Of a stretch of DNA of 64,000 nucleotides, positions 42,645 through 52,903 are shown piece after piece (the stretch's first letter is position 1; each line of letters begins with the position of its first letter). The position numbers and the translations under genes were made by a program. The notes under the pieces were generated by a model. It was given only the letters and a program-made list of their open reading frames with translations. It was not told the origin of the DNA and did no database searches. The stretch is taken from assembly GCF_002940205.1 (NCBI RefSeq), contig NZ_MDSK01000002.1, positions 62,001 to 126,000 of the forward strand, given 5' to 3'. Origin of the DNA: Xanthomonas arboricola pv. guizotiae. GTDB taxonomy: Bacteria; Pseudomonadota; Gammaproteobacteria; Xanthomonadales; Xanthomonadaceae.

Positions 42645-43811
42645 ATGCAACGGATCGCAATTGCCGAGCGCCCGGACTGGCGCGAGCAGGCCGAGTCGCT
42701 CGGCTTCCATTTCCACACCATCGACGGCGAGCGCTATTGGGACGAAAGCGCGTACTACGCGTTTACGCTGCAGCAGATCGAAGACGACATCGAAGCGCCC
42801 ACGCAGGAACTGCACGACATGGCGATGCAGTTGGTGGACGAGGTGGTGGGCTCGGACCAGCTGATGACGCAGCTGGCGATCCCGCCGTTCTACTGGGACT
42901 GGATCGCCACCTCGTGGAAGAACCGCGACCCGCATCTGTACGGCCGCATGGACCTGGCCTATGCCGGCAACGGCCCGGCCAAGCTGTATGAGCTCAACTA
43001 CGACACGCCGACCTCGCTGTACGAATCGGCGTATTTCCAGTGGCTGTGGCTGGAACAGCAGATCGCCGCCGGTGCGCTGCCCAAGGGCACCGATCAGTAC
43101 AACCTGATCCAGGACCTGCTGTGCGAAACCCTGGGCGCGCTGGCGGTGGATGGCGCGATCGGTGCGCAGATGCATTTCTCCGCGGTGCGCGATTCGCTGG
43201 AAGACCGTGCCACGGTGCGCTACTTGCGCGACTGCGCGCATCAGGTGGGCATCAGCACCGAGGAAGTGGCCATCGAAGACATCGGCCTCAGCGCCGATGG
43301 CTGGTTTACCGATGAGCAGGACCGGGTGATCCACACGCTGTTCAAGCTGTATCCGCTGGAATTCATGATGGAAGAGCGCTTCGGCCCGGCGTTGTGCGCC
43401 AACCGCGTGCGCCTGATCGAGCCGGCGTGGAAATCGGTGCTGAGCAACAAGGGCATCCTGCCGCTGTTGTGGGAGCGGCATCAGGGCCATCCCAACCTGC
43501 TGCCGGCGCGCTTTGCGCAAGCCGGCCAAGCGCCCACGGCAGGCTGGGTACGCAAGCCGCTGCTGTCGCGCGAGGGTGCCAATATTTCCCTGGTCAGCGC
43601 ACAGGGCGACGCTGCGCAGACCGATGGCCCGTATGTGGACGGGCCGGCGATCCTGCAGGCGCATCATCCATTGCCGGTGTTCGATGGCCGGCATGCGCTG
43701 GTCGGCAGCTGGGTGGTGGCCGATCGTCCGGCCGGGCTGGGCATGCGCGACGACGATGGCCCGATCACCCGCGACACCTCGCGCTTCGTGCCGCACGTGA
43801 TCGTGAACTGA
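42645..43811 (+). CDS. Glutathionylspermidine-synthase-like ATP-grasp protein (YgiC/YjfC)
   Basis: 388 residues, as in E. coli YgiC (386). Family blocks include ERYWDESAYYAFTLQQIEDD, LYELNYDTPTSLYESAYFQW, LYPLEFMMEERFG and WVRKPLLSREGANISLV. This is the C-terminal synthetase half of Gsp alone; there is no amidase domain. Such stand-alone proteins may ligate peptides to amines, but their product is unknown. Last gene of the cluster. Confidence 0.92.
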   Translation: MQRIAIAERPDWREQAESLGFHFHTIDGERYWDESAYYAFTLQQIEDDIEAPTQELHDMAMQLVDEVVGSDQLMTQLAIPPFYWDWIATSWKNRDPHLYGRMDLAYAGNGPAKLYELNYDTPTSLYESAYFQWLWLEQQIAAGALPKGTDQYNLIQDLLCETLGALAVDGAIGAQMHFSAVRDSLEDRATVRYLRDCAHQVGISTEEVAIEDIGLSADGWFTDEQDRVIHTLFKLYPLEFMMEERFGPALCANRVRLIEPAWKSVLSNKGILPLLWERHQGHPNLLPARFAQAGQAPTAGWVRKPLLSREGANISLVSAQGDAAQTDGPYVDGPAILQAHHPLPVFDGRHALVGSWVVADRPAGLGMRDDDGPITRDTSRFVPHVIVN

Positions 43812-44018
43812 TGCAGCAGCGGGTGCGGCAGCGCCGCTGCGACGCGGTGGTGCCGTCTGGCGCGATCGCCCTTGCATCTGCCCGTGAATGAAGCGCTGCT
43901 TGCGCATGGCGCGGGCCGTATGCCAGGCCCGCGCTGCATGACGCAGCTGCCGTCCCGTATCGCCTGGCACACGCTGCAGTCGCGCGCAAGCCCCGCGCTG
44001 CCTGCCGCGCAGCGCAGG

Positions 44019-44064
44019 TTTTCCACACCCCCTGTGGATGGAACTTGCACAAGGCTGTGGACAA
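44019..44064. other. Three DnaA-box-like 9-mers in a 562-bp gap
   Basis: TTTTCCACA (44019-44027), TGTGGATGG (44033-44041) and TGTGGACAA (44056-44064) match the DnaA box TTATCCACA at 8, 7 and 8 of 9 positions, the last two inverted. No AT-rich unwinding stretch or dnaA/rpmH gene is near, so this is not oriC; it may titrate DnaA or be chance. The rest of 43812-44373 shows nothing clear. Confidence 0.3.
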
Positions 44065-44373
44065 GTGGGTGCAGGCCCCGGCCTGCAACGCTGTCAAGAT
44101 GGCTGGCGAAAAAATGACCAGCCGCTCGCGGATACGTTTTTCCGGTCCCGATCGCAGCGATCTCGACAGGATCGGCAAAGTCGGTTGCGCTATCGGCGAT
44201 GAGATGTGCCGGCCTGGGTTGCGTCATGCCAACGCGATGTGCCGAGCCTGCAGATCGTGCGAGTCGTGCAGACCGTACACGCGCCGCATGCGATGCGGGC
44301 GATACACATCGACTGAGCGCGACGCGTCAGCCCCGCGATCAGTGTTCTCTTCCTTCGATACACCGCACACCCA

Positions 44374-45744
44374 TCACACCCGCCGCGCCACCAACAGGCC
44401 CGCCACCGCCAGCAGCAATGCCAGGGCGAACACGCTCAGGTAGGCGGCTGCAGTCGCCGAGGCCAGCAGCGCGGCGAACAAGGCGCCGGCCAGCGCCAGC
44501 ATGCCGGCCACCGCAATCGCCTCGCTCAACTGCAGCGCCGAACTGTTGGCGCCTTGCTGCGCGGGCGGCGACAGCGACAACGTCAACACCGACAGGCTCG
44601 GATACAGCAAGCCCATGCCCAGGCCGGTCAGCGCCCAGCCGGCAATCGCCACCGGCACCGGGATGACCGGCCACACCGCCCCCGCGCTGATCACGATGCC
44701 CAGCGACATGAAGCACGCACCGGTCTTGAGCAGGCGTGGGTGCGACCAGCCGGCGCGGCTATGGCCCTGGTACCAGGAGCCACTGAACCAGCCCAGCGCG
44801 CCGACGCTCAGCGCCACGCCGGCCAGCAGCGGCGACAGGCCGCGCTCGCGCGACAGCAGCAACGGCAGGAACGCCTCGAAGCCGAAGAAGGCCGCCGCCG
44901 CGATGCCGCGCAGCGCGATCACGCTGGGCAGCCCGCGCGCAAGCCGCAGCGTGCCGGCCGGCAACAGCTGCCAGGCGCAGCACACGGTGAGCAGCAATGC
45001 CGGCAGCATCGCCAGCAACGCGCTCGTGCCATGCAGCTGCCCGCCCAGATACACGCCGAGCACACCCAAGGCCGCACCCATCGCCCAGCGCAATGCGGAA
45101 TGCGACGCGCCGGCTGTGTCGCTGGACCAGGTGCGCCCGCGGATCGCCGGCCACAGCATCAGCCCGGCCGGTATCGCGAGCAGCGGCACCGACAGGAACA
45201 CCCAGCGCCAGCCGACGTGCTGCACGATCAATCCACTGATGCCAGGTCCGATCAGCGACGGCACCACCCAGCCGGCCGAAAACGCGGCAAACACGCGGGG
45301 CCGCAATGCTTCCGGATACAGACGCCCGACGATCACGTACAGCGCCACCGAATACGCGCCGGCCCCCAGGCCCTGCAGCAGGCGGCCGGCAATCAGCACC
45401 GGCATGCTCGGCGCCAGCCCTGCCACCAGCAGACCGACCACGAAGCACAGCAGGCCGTAAGCCAGCGCCCCGCCGGGGCCACGCCGGTCGCTCCAGCGCC
45501 CGGCGGCGGTCATGCCGACCACGCTGGTCGCCAGGGTGCCGCCGAACGCCAGCGCATACAGCGTCAAGCCATTCAAATCGCGCGCGACGGTCGGCATGGC
45601 GGCGGCCACCGCCAGCGATTCGAAGGCATTGAGCGATACCAGTGCCACCATGCCCAGCGTTGCGGCGCGGTACGGAGCGGCCAGGATGGAAGTGGGTTGG
45701 GCCTCATTGAGTGGCGTGGCGGGCAGGGCGGTATCGGCGGGCAT
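44374..45744 (-). CDS. MFS transporter, probable SoxR-controlled efflux pump
   Basis: 456 residues from the ATG at 45744 (an ATG at 45777 would add 11). About 14 helices, with motif A as [11 protein letters not shown] and [18 protein letters not shown] (motif B region). It resembles DHA-type drug exporters. It is divergent from soxR, and a 19-bp-spaced promoter containing a SoxR box drives it, so its expression should rise with redox-cycling compounds. Such pumps are direct SoxR targets in bacteria that lack SoxS. Confidence 0.88.
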   Translation of the reverse strand: MPADTALPATPLNEAQPTSILAAPYRAATLGMVALVSLNAFESLAVAAAMPTVARDLNGLTLYALAFGGTLATSVVGMTAAGRWSDRRGPGGALAYGLLCFVVGLLVAGLAPSMPVLIAGRLLQGLGAGAYSVALYVIVGRLYPEALRPRVFAAFSAGWVVPSLIGPGISGLIVQHVGWRWVFLSVPLLAIPAGLMLWPAIRGRTWSSDTAGASHSALRWAMGAALGVLGVYLGGQLHGTSALLAMLPALLLTVCCAWQLLPAGTLRLARGLPSVIALRGIAAAAFFGFEAFLPLLLSRERGLSPLLAGVALSVGALGWFSGSWYQGHSRAGWSHPRLLKTGACFMSLGIVISAGAVWPVIPVPVAIAGWALTGLGMGLLYPSLSVLTLSLSPPAQQGANSSALQLSEAIAVAGMLALAGALFAALLASATAAAYLSVFALALLLAVAGLLVARRV

Positions 45745-45809
45745 CGAGCATCCAGAAACTGAAGTGTGTAGAGCCATGACCACGAGGCTTGCACCGGTCA
45801 TGGCCGCGC

Positions 45810-45840
45810 AGCATCCTGCCTCAACCAAGGTTGAGGTCAA
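45810..45840 (-). promoter_or_regulatory. SoxR box within a 19-bp-spaced promoter for the MFS gene
   Basis: CCTCAACCAAGGTTGAGG at 45819-45836 is a perfect 8-bp inverted repeat matching the SoxR consensus. On the minus strand a -35 TTGACC (45840-45835) and a -10 GATGCT (45815-45810) flank it with a 19-bp spacer, the over-long spacing that SoxR-type MerR activators correct by bending DNA. Confidence 0.88.
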
Positions 45841-45844
45841 GGCA

Positions 45845-46291
45845 ATGCAGCGTGAGTTGTCCGTGGGCGAAGTGGCCAAGCGCAGTGGCGTGGCGGTGTC
45901 GGCTTTGCATTTCTACGAGCGCAGGGGGCTGATCCGCAGCCTGCGCACTGCCGGAAATCAACGCCGCTATGCGCGCGACGTGCTGCGGCGCATCGCCGTG
46001 ATTCGCGTGGCGCAACGGCTCGGCGTGCCGTTGCAGCAGGTGCTGGATGCGTTCTCGGTGCTGCCGGACCAGCGCACGCCCACGCGTGCGGAATGGGCAC
46101 GCATGTCGGCACGTTGGCGCGGGCGACTGGATGCGCGCATCGCCGAGCTGCAGGCCCTGCGCGACCAGCTCACCGACTGCATCGGTTGCGGCTGTCTGTC
46201 GCTGCGCCGCTGCCGGTTGAGCAACCCGGGCGATGCGCTGGCCCAGGGTGGGGATGGCGCGTTGCGCTTGTCGCGGCTTGCTGCCGACTGA
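45845..46291 (+). CDS. soxR: Redox-sensing activator SoxR
   Basis: 148 residues. The MerR helix-turn-helix begins [20 protein letters not shown]. The [2Fe-2S] ligands are Cys112, 115, 117 and 123 in [12 protein letters not shown], followed by the diagnostic LSNPGD. SoxR senses redox-cycling agents by oxidation of the cluster. I chose the ATG at 45845, just after the SoxR box; the ATG at 45776 would make the box coding. There is no soxS in the window. Confidence 0.95.
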   Translation: MQRELSVGEVAKRSGVAVSALHFYERRGLIRSLRTAGNQRRYARDVLRRIAVIRVAQRLGVPLQQVLDAFSVLPDQRTPTRAEWARMSARWRGRLDARIAELQALRDQLTDCIGCGCLSLRRCRLSNPGDALAQGGDGALRLSRLAAD

Positions 46292-46504
46292 GGTGGCAAG
46301 CGCGGGCTGTGCCGCCGCCGGGGCAGGGATGGTGTGATCGGCATCTGCAGGTCGCGTGCGGGCCGCGGCGGCTGCGCCGCCTCTGCGCCCCGGACAGTCT
46401 GGCACCGTCGAGAAGTTCGATGCCGCAACCGGGACCAATGGCAGTGCCGTGTCGGGCAAGGGCGACCGTAGGATGGGGATCCCCTCCGCCGCAGGATTTC
46501 ACGC

Positions 46505-48496
46505 ATGTTCCCCACCTTGCGCCGATCGCTCGCCGTTGCGCTGTCGCTGGCATGCATCACCGCGTCCGCGCACGCCGCGCCCGCCACCAGCGCGGCCGCG
46601 CCGGCAAGCGCCTTCGATCCGCTGGCCTTGTTCGCACCGCTGCAACTGCCCGACGCACCCAATGCCTACCGCAGCGGCAGCGGCGTCCCCGGCCCATTGT
46701 TCTGGCAGAACCGCGCCGACTATAGCCTCAGCGCCAGCATCGACCCGGCGACCCACACGCTCACCGGTGAGGCGGCGATCCACTACACCAACCGCAGCCC
46801 GGACACGCTGGACGTGCTGTGGCTGCAGCTGGACCAGAACATCTACCGCGCCGATGCGCGCGCTGCCGCCAGCCGGCCGTTGCGGCGCACCCAGTTCACC
46901 GACGGCATGCAGATCGCCAGTGTCGAGATCGACGACGGCGGGCGTCGCCAGCCTGCGCACTTCGTCGTCGACGACACCCGCATGCGGGTGGACCTGCCGC
47001 AGCCGTTGGCGGGGCAGGGCAAGGCGCTGACCGTGCATGTCCGCTACCGCTACACGATCCCGGGCACCTGGGGCGGGCGCACCGCGGTCAGTGCCAGCAA
47101 GCAGGGCGAGATCTACGAGATTGCGCAGTGGTATCCGCGCATGGCCGTTTACGACGATCTGCGCGGCTGGGACACGCAGCCGTATCTGGGCTCGGAGTTC
47201 TATCTGGAGTACGGCGACTTCGACTACGCGGTGACCGTGCCGAAGGGCTTCCTGGTCGCCGGTTCCGGCGCGCTGACCAATCCGGCCGAGGTGCTCAGCC
47301 GCAGCGAGCAGCAACGCCTGCAGCAGGCACGCAGCAGCGATCGCACGGTGCTGATCCGCACGCCCGCGGAAGTAAGCGCGCGCGCTGCCAGATCTGCGGG
47401 AAACGCCACGCGCACCTGGCGCTTCCATATGGACAACACCCGCGATGTGGCATTTGCCGCCTCGCCTGCGTTGGTGTGGGACGCCGCGCGCATCAGGCTT
47501 CCAGGCGGCAAAAACTCGCTGGCGATGTCGGTGTATCCGCTGGAGGGCGTGGGCGCGGACAAGTGGAACCGCTCCACCGAATACGTCAAGGGCGCGATCG
47601 AACATTTCTCGCAGTGGTACCCGTATCCGTGGCCGGCCGCGATCAACCTGGGCGGGTACGGTGCGGGCATGGAGTATCCGGGCATCGTCTTCGACGGTTT
47701 CGAAGACAGCGGCAAGGAGTTGTTCTGGATCACCGCGCACGAGATCGGACACACCTGGTTCCCGATGATCGTCGGCTCCAACGAGCGCCGCCACGCGTTC
47801 ATGGACGAAGGCTTCAACACCTTCATCGACGTCTATGCATCCGATGCCTTCAACAAGGGCGAGTACGCGCCCAAGCGCGATTCGGAATATGCGCCCAAGG
47901 GCGGCAACCCGGTCGACGAAATCCTGCCGCTGCTGGCCGATGCCGGCGCGCCGACCTTGATGGACAACGCCGATTCCACCAGCGAGACCTACCGGCATCC
48001 GCTGACCTATTTCAAGGGCGCGTTGGGGCTGGTGTTGTTGCGCGAGCAGATCCTGGGGCCGGAACGCTTCGATCCGGCCTTCCGCAAATACATCGCGACC
48101 TGGGCCTACAAGCATCCGACGCCGTCGGATTTCTTCCGGCTGATGGAAAGCGAAAGTGGCGAAGATCTGTCCTGGTGGTGGCGCGGCTGGTATCTCAACA
48201 ACTGGCAGCTGGACATGGGCATCAGCGAGGCCCATTACGTCGACCACGATCCGGCCAAGGGCCTGCAGCTCACGCTGCACAGCCGCCAGAAACTGGTGAT
48301 GCCGGTCACCGTGCGGGTGGACTTGGCCGACGGCAGCCATCTGGACCGCCGCGTGCCGGTGGAAACCTGGCTGCAGAACACCGCGCCCAAGCTGACGCTG
48401 CCAACCACGCAGAAAGTGCTGCATGTGACGCTGGATCCGGACCATGTGTTGCCCGATGCCCAGCGTGGCGACAATCAGGTCACTACGATCGGCTAG
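46505..48496 (+). CDS. Exported M1-family zinc aminopeptidase-like metallopeptidase
   Basis: 663 residues with a signal peptide ending ASAHAA. The gluzincin site is H412-E-I-G-H416 with the third ligand Glu435 in FMDEGFN. The substrate-binding GAMEN loop is changed to GAGMEYPG, as in the less-studied periplasmic M1 proteins. Three domains follow the M1 plan, ending with a beta domain (LTLHSRQKLVMPVTV). It probably trims peptides in the periplasm. Two hairpins follow the stop. Confidence 0.92.
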   Translation: MFPTLRRSLAVALSLACITASAHAAPATSAAAPASAFDPLALFAPLQLPDAPNAYRSGSGVPGPLFWQNRADYSLSASIDPATHTLTGEAAIHYTNRSPDTLDVLWLQLDQNIYRADARAAASRPLRRTQFTDGMQIASVEIDDGGRRQPAHFVVDDTRMRVDLPQPLAGQGKALTVHVRYRYTIPGTWGGRTAVSASKQGEIYEIAQWYPRMAVYDDLRGWDTQPYLGSEFYLEYGDFDYAVTVPKGFLVAGSGALTNPAEVLSRSEQQRLQQARSSDRTVLIRTPAEVSARAARSAGNATRTWRFHMDNTRDVAFAASPALVWDAARIRLPGGKNSLAMSVYPLEGVGADKWNRSTEYVKGAIEHFSQWYPYPWPAAINLGGYGAGMEYPGIVFDGFEDSGKELFWITAHEIGHTWFPMIVGSNERRHAFMDEGFNTFIDVYASDAFNKGEYAPKRDSEYAPKGGNPVDEILPLLADAGAPTLMDNADSTSETYRHPLTYFKGALGLVLLREQILGPERFDPAFRKYIATWAYKHPTPSDFFRLMESESGEDLSWWWRGWYLNNWQLDMGISEAHYVDHDPAKGLQLTLHSRQKLVMPVTVRVDLADGSHLDRRVPVETWLQNTAPKLTLPTTQKVLHVTLDPDHVLPDAQRGDNQVTTIG

Positions 48497-48511
48497 CGGC
48501 TGCCGATGCAG

Positions 48512-48538
48512 GCATCTACGCTGCAATGGCGTAGATGC
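48512..48538 (+). terminator. Hairpin just after the M1 peptidase gene
   Basis: A perfect 10-bp stem GCATCTACGC / GCGTAGATGC with a 7-nt loop lies 16 bp after the stop. There is no U-tract, so it may stabilise the 3' end rather than terminate. Confidence 0.45.
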
Positions 48539-48575
48539 TGCGGGTCTGCAGCATGAGCATGTCACCGTCACCAAC

Positions 48576-48608
48576 GGCGCAATCGATTGCAGCGATTGCG
48601 CCGTTTTT
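48576..48608 (+). terminator. Rho-independent terminator of the M1 peptidase gene
   Basis: The stem GGCGCAATCG / CGATTGCGCC (10 bp, 7-nt loop) is followed by GTTTTT. It is the second and stronger hairpin after the M1 gene. Confidence 0.85.
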
Positions 48609-48825
48609 CGTTGCGCGGTGCGGTCCGATGTCGAAGGCCGACGCGCAACGATGTGCTCGTATCGGCGTCAATTGTCATGCAGGTGCGTCGCTCTGCATGT
48701 GGGCACTGAAGGCTGCCGCGCTGCGATCCTGGCGATGCTCTGCGCAACTGCTCCACGTGGTGTTCTGGCTGCTATGCGATGACGTGCGACGACGCCGCTG
48801 CAACGCATTTGCCAAGGTCATAAGC

Positions 48826-48839
48826 TGGTAACGCTTACA
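48826..48839. promoter_or_regulatory. LacI/cre-like operator upstream of the TonB receptor
   Basis: TGGTAACGCTTACA, read on the minus strand TGTAAGCGTTACCA, matches the LacI-family consensus TGWAARCGYTWWCA at 13 of 14 positions. It lies about 450 bp before the receptor start. A second weaker palindrome GTTAGCGCTATC is at 48969-48980. The remaining part of the 48609-49289 gap shows no gene. Confidence 0.4.
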
Positions 48840-49289
48840 GCCACACTGTGCCAGCATTCGTGCTGCGGACTCAAGCGCACGCGGTGTTTTGTGCCTGCGT
48901 GTGGCCTGGTGTGTTTGCTGCAACGCACGGTGACAAGCCCAGGCACGCATGACTAGGCTGCGCCGCGTGTTAGCGCTATCAGGTTTCTGCATCGCCTGCT
49001 GACACGGGGTTGAGTGCAGAGGTGCGCGGCAGTGCACGTTTGCAGGCGTACTGGTTGGAAGGCAGTCGCAGGCGCGGTACAGGTCGAGCAGCAGGTCGCG
49101 TCCGTCGGGGACGTGATACGCGCACGGCTGGCATCAGGGGGATGCGCCGGCGGTCGAGGCGGCGGATCAGCGCAAGTGCTGTGCAGGGATGTATGTCGCG
49201 TGCCGTCCAGGCGCGTGGCCAGGCAAGCGCCGCGTCGCATTCCGCGATCACGGCCGTGGGTGTCGCACTCCAGACCCGAGGATAGACCG

Positions 49290-52200
49290 ATGCGTCGTAC
49301 GTTGAGCAAGTTCAAGTCGAAGGCCATGTTTACCTTCGTCGGTGGCGTCCTGGTGATCAACCCCGCCTTTGCGCAGGACGTCGCCGCGCAGCAGGTGCCG
49401 CCACCGCAGTCCGGCGCCCAAACCGCCACCACCCTGGATGCGGTCAATGTCACCGGCATCCGCAGCAGCCTGGATGAGTCGATGGGCATCAAGCGCGATG
49501 CTGCCGGCGTGGTGGATGCGATCAGCGCCGAAGACATCGGCAAATTTCCCGATACCAATCTGGCCGAGTCGCTGCAACGCATCACCGGTATCTCGATCGA
49601 GCGCCGCGATGGCGAAGGCGCGCAGGTCACCGCGCGCGGCTTCGGCCCGCAGTTCAATACCGTCACCCTCAACGGCCGCCTGATTCCCGGTGCCGATGCG
49701 TTCGGCGCGCCGGGCCAGACGCCGATCGGTGGTGTGGATGTGGGCACGCGCGCGTTCAACTTCGCCCAGCTCGCCTCCGAAGCCATCACCGGCATCGAGG
49801 TGTTCAAGACCAGCCGTGCCACCGCGCCCAGCGGCGGCATCGGCGCCACCATCAACATCCAGACCGACAAGCCGTTCAATCACGAAGGCGTGGTGGCCAA
49901 TGCCGGCGCCAAGATGGTGTCGGATCGTTCGCAGCCGTTCGGCGATTCGCTCACTCCTGAAGTCTCCGGCATCTTCAGCTATACCAATCCCGACAAGACC
50001 TTCGGCATCGGCCTGAGCGGCAGTTACCAGAAGCGCCATGGCGGCTCGGTGCAGGCCACCGAAAACACCTGGAACATCCAGCGCTGGACCGGCACCGACC
50101 CGGCCCTGCGCCCGGATGCGGTGGTGACCAACGCACCGGCGATCGGTCAGCTCTACGGCATGCCCAACGATCTGCGCTATGCCTTTGCCGACTTCCAGCG
50201 CGAGCGCACCAATGGCCAGGCGGTGATGCAGTTCGCGCCCAGCGACAGCCTGACCCTGACCCTGGACTACACCTATTCGTCCAACGAAATCCGCGAAGAG
50301 CGCGGCGAGCAGGGCATCTGGCTGCAGCGCGCCAACAGCTTCACCAATCTGACATTCGACACCGGCCAGGCGGTGGCCACCCCGGTGTATCTGCGCGACG
50401 TGCCCAACGGCGCCAAGGACTTCGGCATGGAGCAGCAGCGCAACGAGCAGAAGTACACGCTCGGCTCGCTCGGCTTCAATGCCGACTGGCAGGTGAGCGA
50501 CCGCTTCCAGCTGTCCTTCGATGCGCACAACTCCAAGACCAAGAGTCTGCCCAACGACCCGGTCACCGGCGGCAGCGCCACGTACTTCAGTTTCGCCGGC
50601 ACCAACAACTGCAGCAACGGCCCGTCCTGCGGCGGTCAATGGGGGCAGGAGCTGCGCTTCAACAATGGCCTGCCGATCGGCGCACGCACCTGGTATCCCA
50701 CCGCGGCCGATTCCCTGGCCGGCACCAACGGCGTGCTCAACCCGGACTTCACCCCCGCCGAGCTTGGCTCGCAGGTCCTGCGCATCTTCTACCAATCGCA
50801 GGTCACCGAGATCAAGGAAGGCCGCATGGACGGCACCTTCGATTTCGAGGACGGGCGCTTCCAGTTCGGCGTGAGTACCGCCAATACCACCATGAACCGG
50901 CTCACCAGCGACACCAATTCCACGCTGGGTGACTGGGGCGTGGCCAACGCCGGCAACGAGCCTGGCATGCAGGCGCTGCTGCGGCCGGTGAGCATCACCG
51001 GCATGTTCAAGGACTTCAACGCCAATGGCGCCGCGCCCAATGCATGGCGCGGCGATGCCGATCAGCTGGCGCTGTGGGGTGGCAGCCAGTACGGCGCCAC
51101 CACCCGCTACAACCCGCAATACAGCGCCGACAACCAGGTGGAAGAGAAGACCCGTGCCGCCTACGTGCAGCTGGAACTGAAGGGCGACATCTCCGGCATG
51201 ACCACCAATACGCGGCTGGGTTTGCGCTACGAGCGTACCGATGTGGAATCCACCTCGCAGGTGGCCACGCCCACGGCATTGCTGTGGCAGGCCAACAACG
51301 ACTTCCAGCTGTTGCGCTCCACCGAGCAGCAGCCCTTCAGCGTGAAGACCAGCTACAACTACCTCCTGCCCAATCTGGACTTCAGCATCGACATCTCCGA
51401 TCAGCTGAAGGGGCGCGCCTCGTTCGGCCAGACCATCGCACGCGCGCCCTACAACAACCTGATCGCCGGCCCGACGCCGAATACGCCCAATGGCTCGATT
51501 CTGATCAATCCGTCCAACCGTGCCGGTGGCAGCTCGCAGAACCCGCAACTGGACCCGCTGGAATCGGACAACCTCGATCTGGCGCTGGAGTGGTACTTCG
51601 CCGATGCCAGCTACGTGTCGGCCACGTTCTGGAACAAGCGCGTCAGCAACTTCATCGGCAACACGGTCTCGCGCGAATCCCTGTACGGGCTGAGCGATCC
51701 CACCTCCGGTCCTGACGCCCAGGCCGCGCTGGCGTTCCTGCAGAGCGGCGCCTGTGCGGCGCAGGTGGGCGCCTCCGGCAACGACGTCGCGGCGGCGTGC
51801 TCGGCCAACGACACCTCGCTGTTTGCGGCGATGGCGCTGCTGCGCAATGCCGCGGCCACCGGCGGGCTGGCCGCCTACAACGGCAGCTCCGCGCAGAGCC
51901 TGGCACTGGAGAACGCCTACGATATCGTCGGCAATGCCTCCGATCCGCTGTATCAGTTCGACGTGTCGCGCCCGGTCAACCAGAACAAGGCCAACATCCA
52001 CGGCTGGGAATTGGGCGGGCAGTACTTCTTCGACAGCACCGGCTTCGGCATCTACGCCAACTACACCATCGTCGAAGGCGATGTGGGCTTCGACAACACC
52101 GTGATCGATCGCGACCAGTTCGCGCTGCTCGGCCTCAGCGACACCGCCAACGTGATGCTGATGTACGAAAAATACGGCTGGAGCGCGCGCCTGGCCTGGA

Positions 52201-52448
52201 ACTGGCGCGACGAGTACCTGATCGCCGCCAACCAGGACAATGCCAACCGCAATCCGTACTACGTCGAGGCGTATCAGCAGTGGGACCTCAGCGTCAGCTA
52301 CAGCTTCAGCAAGCAACTTTCCGTGGGCTTTGAGGCGATCAACCTCACCGGCGAGGACGTGCGCTGGCATGGGCGCTCGGACAAGCAGATCATCCGCCTG
52401 ATCGACCAGCAGCCACGCTACACGCTGGGTGTGCGTTACGCGTTCTGA
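49290..52448 (+). CDS. TonB-dependent outer-membrane receptor
   Basis: 1052 residues from the ATG at 49290, which gives a signal peptide ending INPAFAQ; upstream frame is non-conserved. TonB-box/plug region: TTLDAVNVTGIRSSLDESM and FPDTNLAESLQRITGISIER, then a 22-strand barrel finishing YTLGVRYAF with the terminal Phe needed for outer-membrane insertion. It is of the large Caulobacter/Xanthomonas type associated with uptake of plant glycans or other scarce nutrients. It heads a cluster with SapC, cupin and halogenase genes that recurs in such bacteria. Confidence 0.95.
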   Translation: MRRTLSKFKSKAMFTFVGGVLVINPAFAQDVAAQQVPPPQSGAQTATTLDAVNVTGIRSSLDESMGIKRDAAGVVDAISAEDIGKFPDTNLAESLQRITGISIERRDGEGAQVTARGFGPQFNTVTLNGRLIPGADAFGAPGQTPIGGVDVGTRAFNFAQLASEAITGIEVFKTSRATAPSGGIGATINIQTDKPFNHEGVVANAGAKMVSDRSQPFGDSLTPEVSGIFSYTNPDKTFGIGLSGSYQKRHGGSVQATENTWNIQRWTGTDPALRPDAVVTNAPAIGQLYGMPNDLRYAFADFQRERTNGQAVMQFAPSDSLTLTLDYTYSSNEIREERGEQGIWLQRANSFTNLTFDTGQAVATPVYLRDVPNGAKDFGMEQQRNEQKYTLGSLGFNADWQVSDRFQLSFDAHNSKTKSLPNDPVTGGSATYFSFAGTNNCSNGPSCGGQWGQELRFNNGLPIGARTWYPTAADSLAGTNGVLNPDFTPAELGSQVLRIFYQSQVTEIKEGRMDGTFDFEDGRFQFGVSTANTTMNRLTSDTNSTLGDWGVANAGNEPGMQALLRPVSITGMFKDFNANGAAPNAWRGDADQLALWGGSQYGATTRYNPQYSADNQVEEKTRAAYVQLELKGDISGMTTNTRLGLRYERTDVESTSQVATPTALLWQANNDFQLLRSTEQQPFSVKTSYNYLLPNLDFSIDISDQLKGRASFGQTIARAPYNNLIAGPTPNTPNGSILINPSNRAGGSSQNPQLDPLESDNLDLALEWYFADASYVSATFWNKRVSNFIGNTVSRESLYGLSDPTSGPDAQAALAFLQSGACAAQVGASGNDVAAACSANDTSLFAAMALLRNAAATGGLAAYNGSSAQSLALENAYDIVGNASDPLYQFDVSRPVNQNKANIHGWELGGQYFFDSTGFGIYANYTIVEGDVGFDNTVIDRDQFALLGLSDTANVMLMYEKYGWSARLAWNWRDEYLIAANQDNANRNPYYVEAYQQWDLSVSYSFSKQLSVGFEAINLTGEDVRWHGRSDKQIIRLIDQQPRYTLGVRYAF

Positions 52449-52450
52449 CC

Positions 52451-52492
52451 CACCGGCTGCGCTCACTTCCCTCCCGGTGAGCGCAGCCGGTG
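52451..52492 (+). terminator. Perfect 16-bp hairpin after the TonB receptor gene
   Basis: CACCGGCTGCGCTCAC pairs with its exact inverse across a 10-nt loop, two bases after the stop. There is no U-tract. It may limit read-through into the SapC gene, 455 bp downstream, so that receptor and downstream genes differ in level. Nothing else was found in 52493-52903. Confidence 0.6.
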
Positions 52493-52903
52493 CCTGGTGG
52501 GGCAGATGCCGACGTGCAGGCTGGTGCGGGCCCGTGGTGCGCTTCTTCTGAAGGCACCCGGGCAATCGTTCGCTGGTTGCGCGGAGTGGCCGGGTCGCGT
52601 CGTCAGCCTGCGTGGCGCTGGTCTGGCGACCGCAACTGCAGGCTCGACCTCGATGCCGCGACGCATTCGTGGATGCGGCCGGCACGCATTGCGGTTGCTT
52701 GCAAGCAAACGCCCGCCTGCTGGTGGCCGCTATGGCAGCGCAGCGACGCCGAGTGCAGCAGGCTTGTTCCCATGCTGCTGTGCCGCTTGCCGGCCTGGCG
52801 CTTTTTGGCAATGCTCGCCAACAGCGGGCGCGCCACCCGGCCGCGCGATCGACGCATTCCACGCAATGCGGTACTCCGTGGCGGAGCACCGTTGGAGTTT
52901 CAG

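Noticed and set aside
44019-44064. Chromosome replication origin
   Set aside because: DnaA-like boxes are present, but there is no AT-rich unwinding region and neither dnaA, dnaN nor rpmH is nearby.
49248-52889. 1213-codon open frame antisense to the TonB receptor gene
   Set aside because: Composition is His/Val/Gly/Arg-rich shadow sequence with no domains; the plus strand carries a complete receptor.
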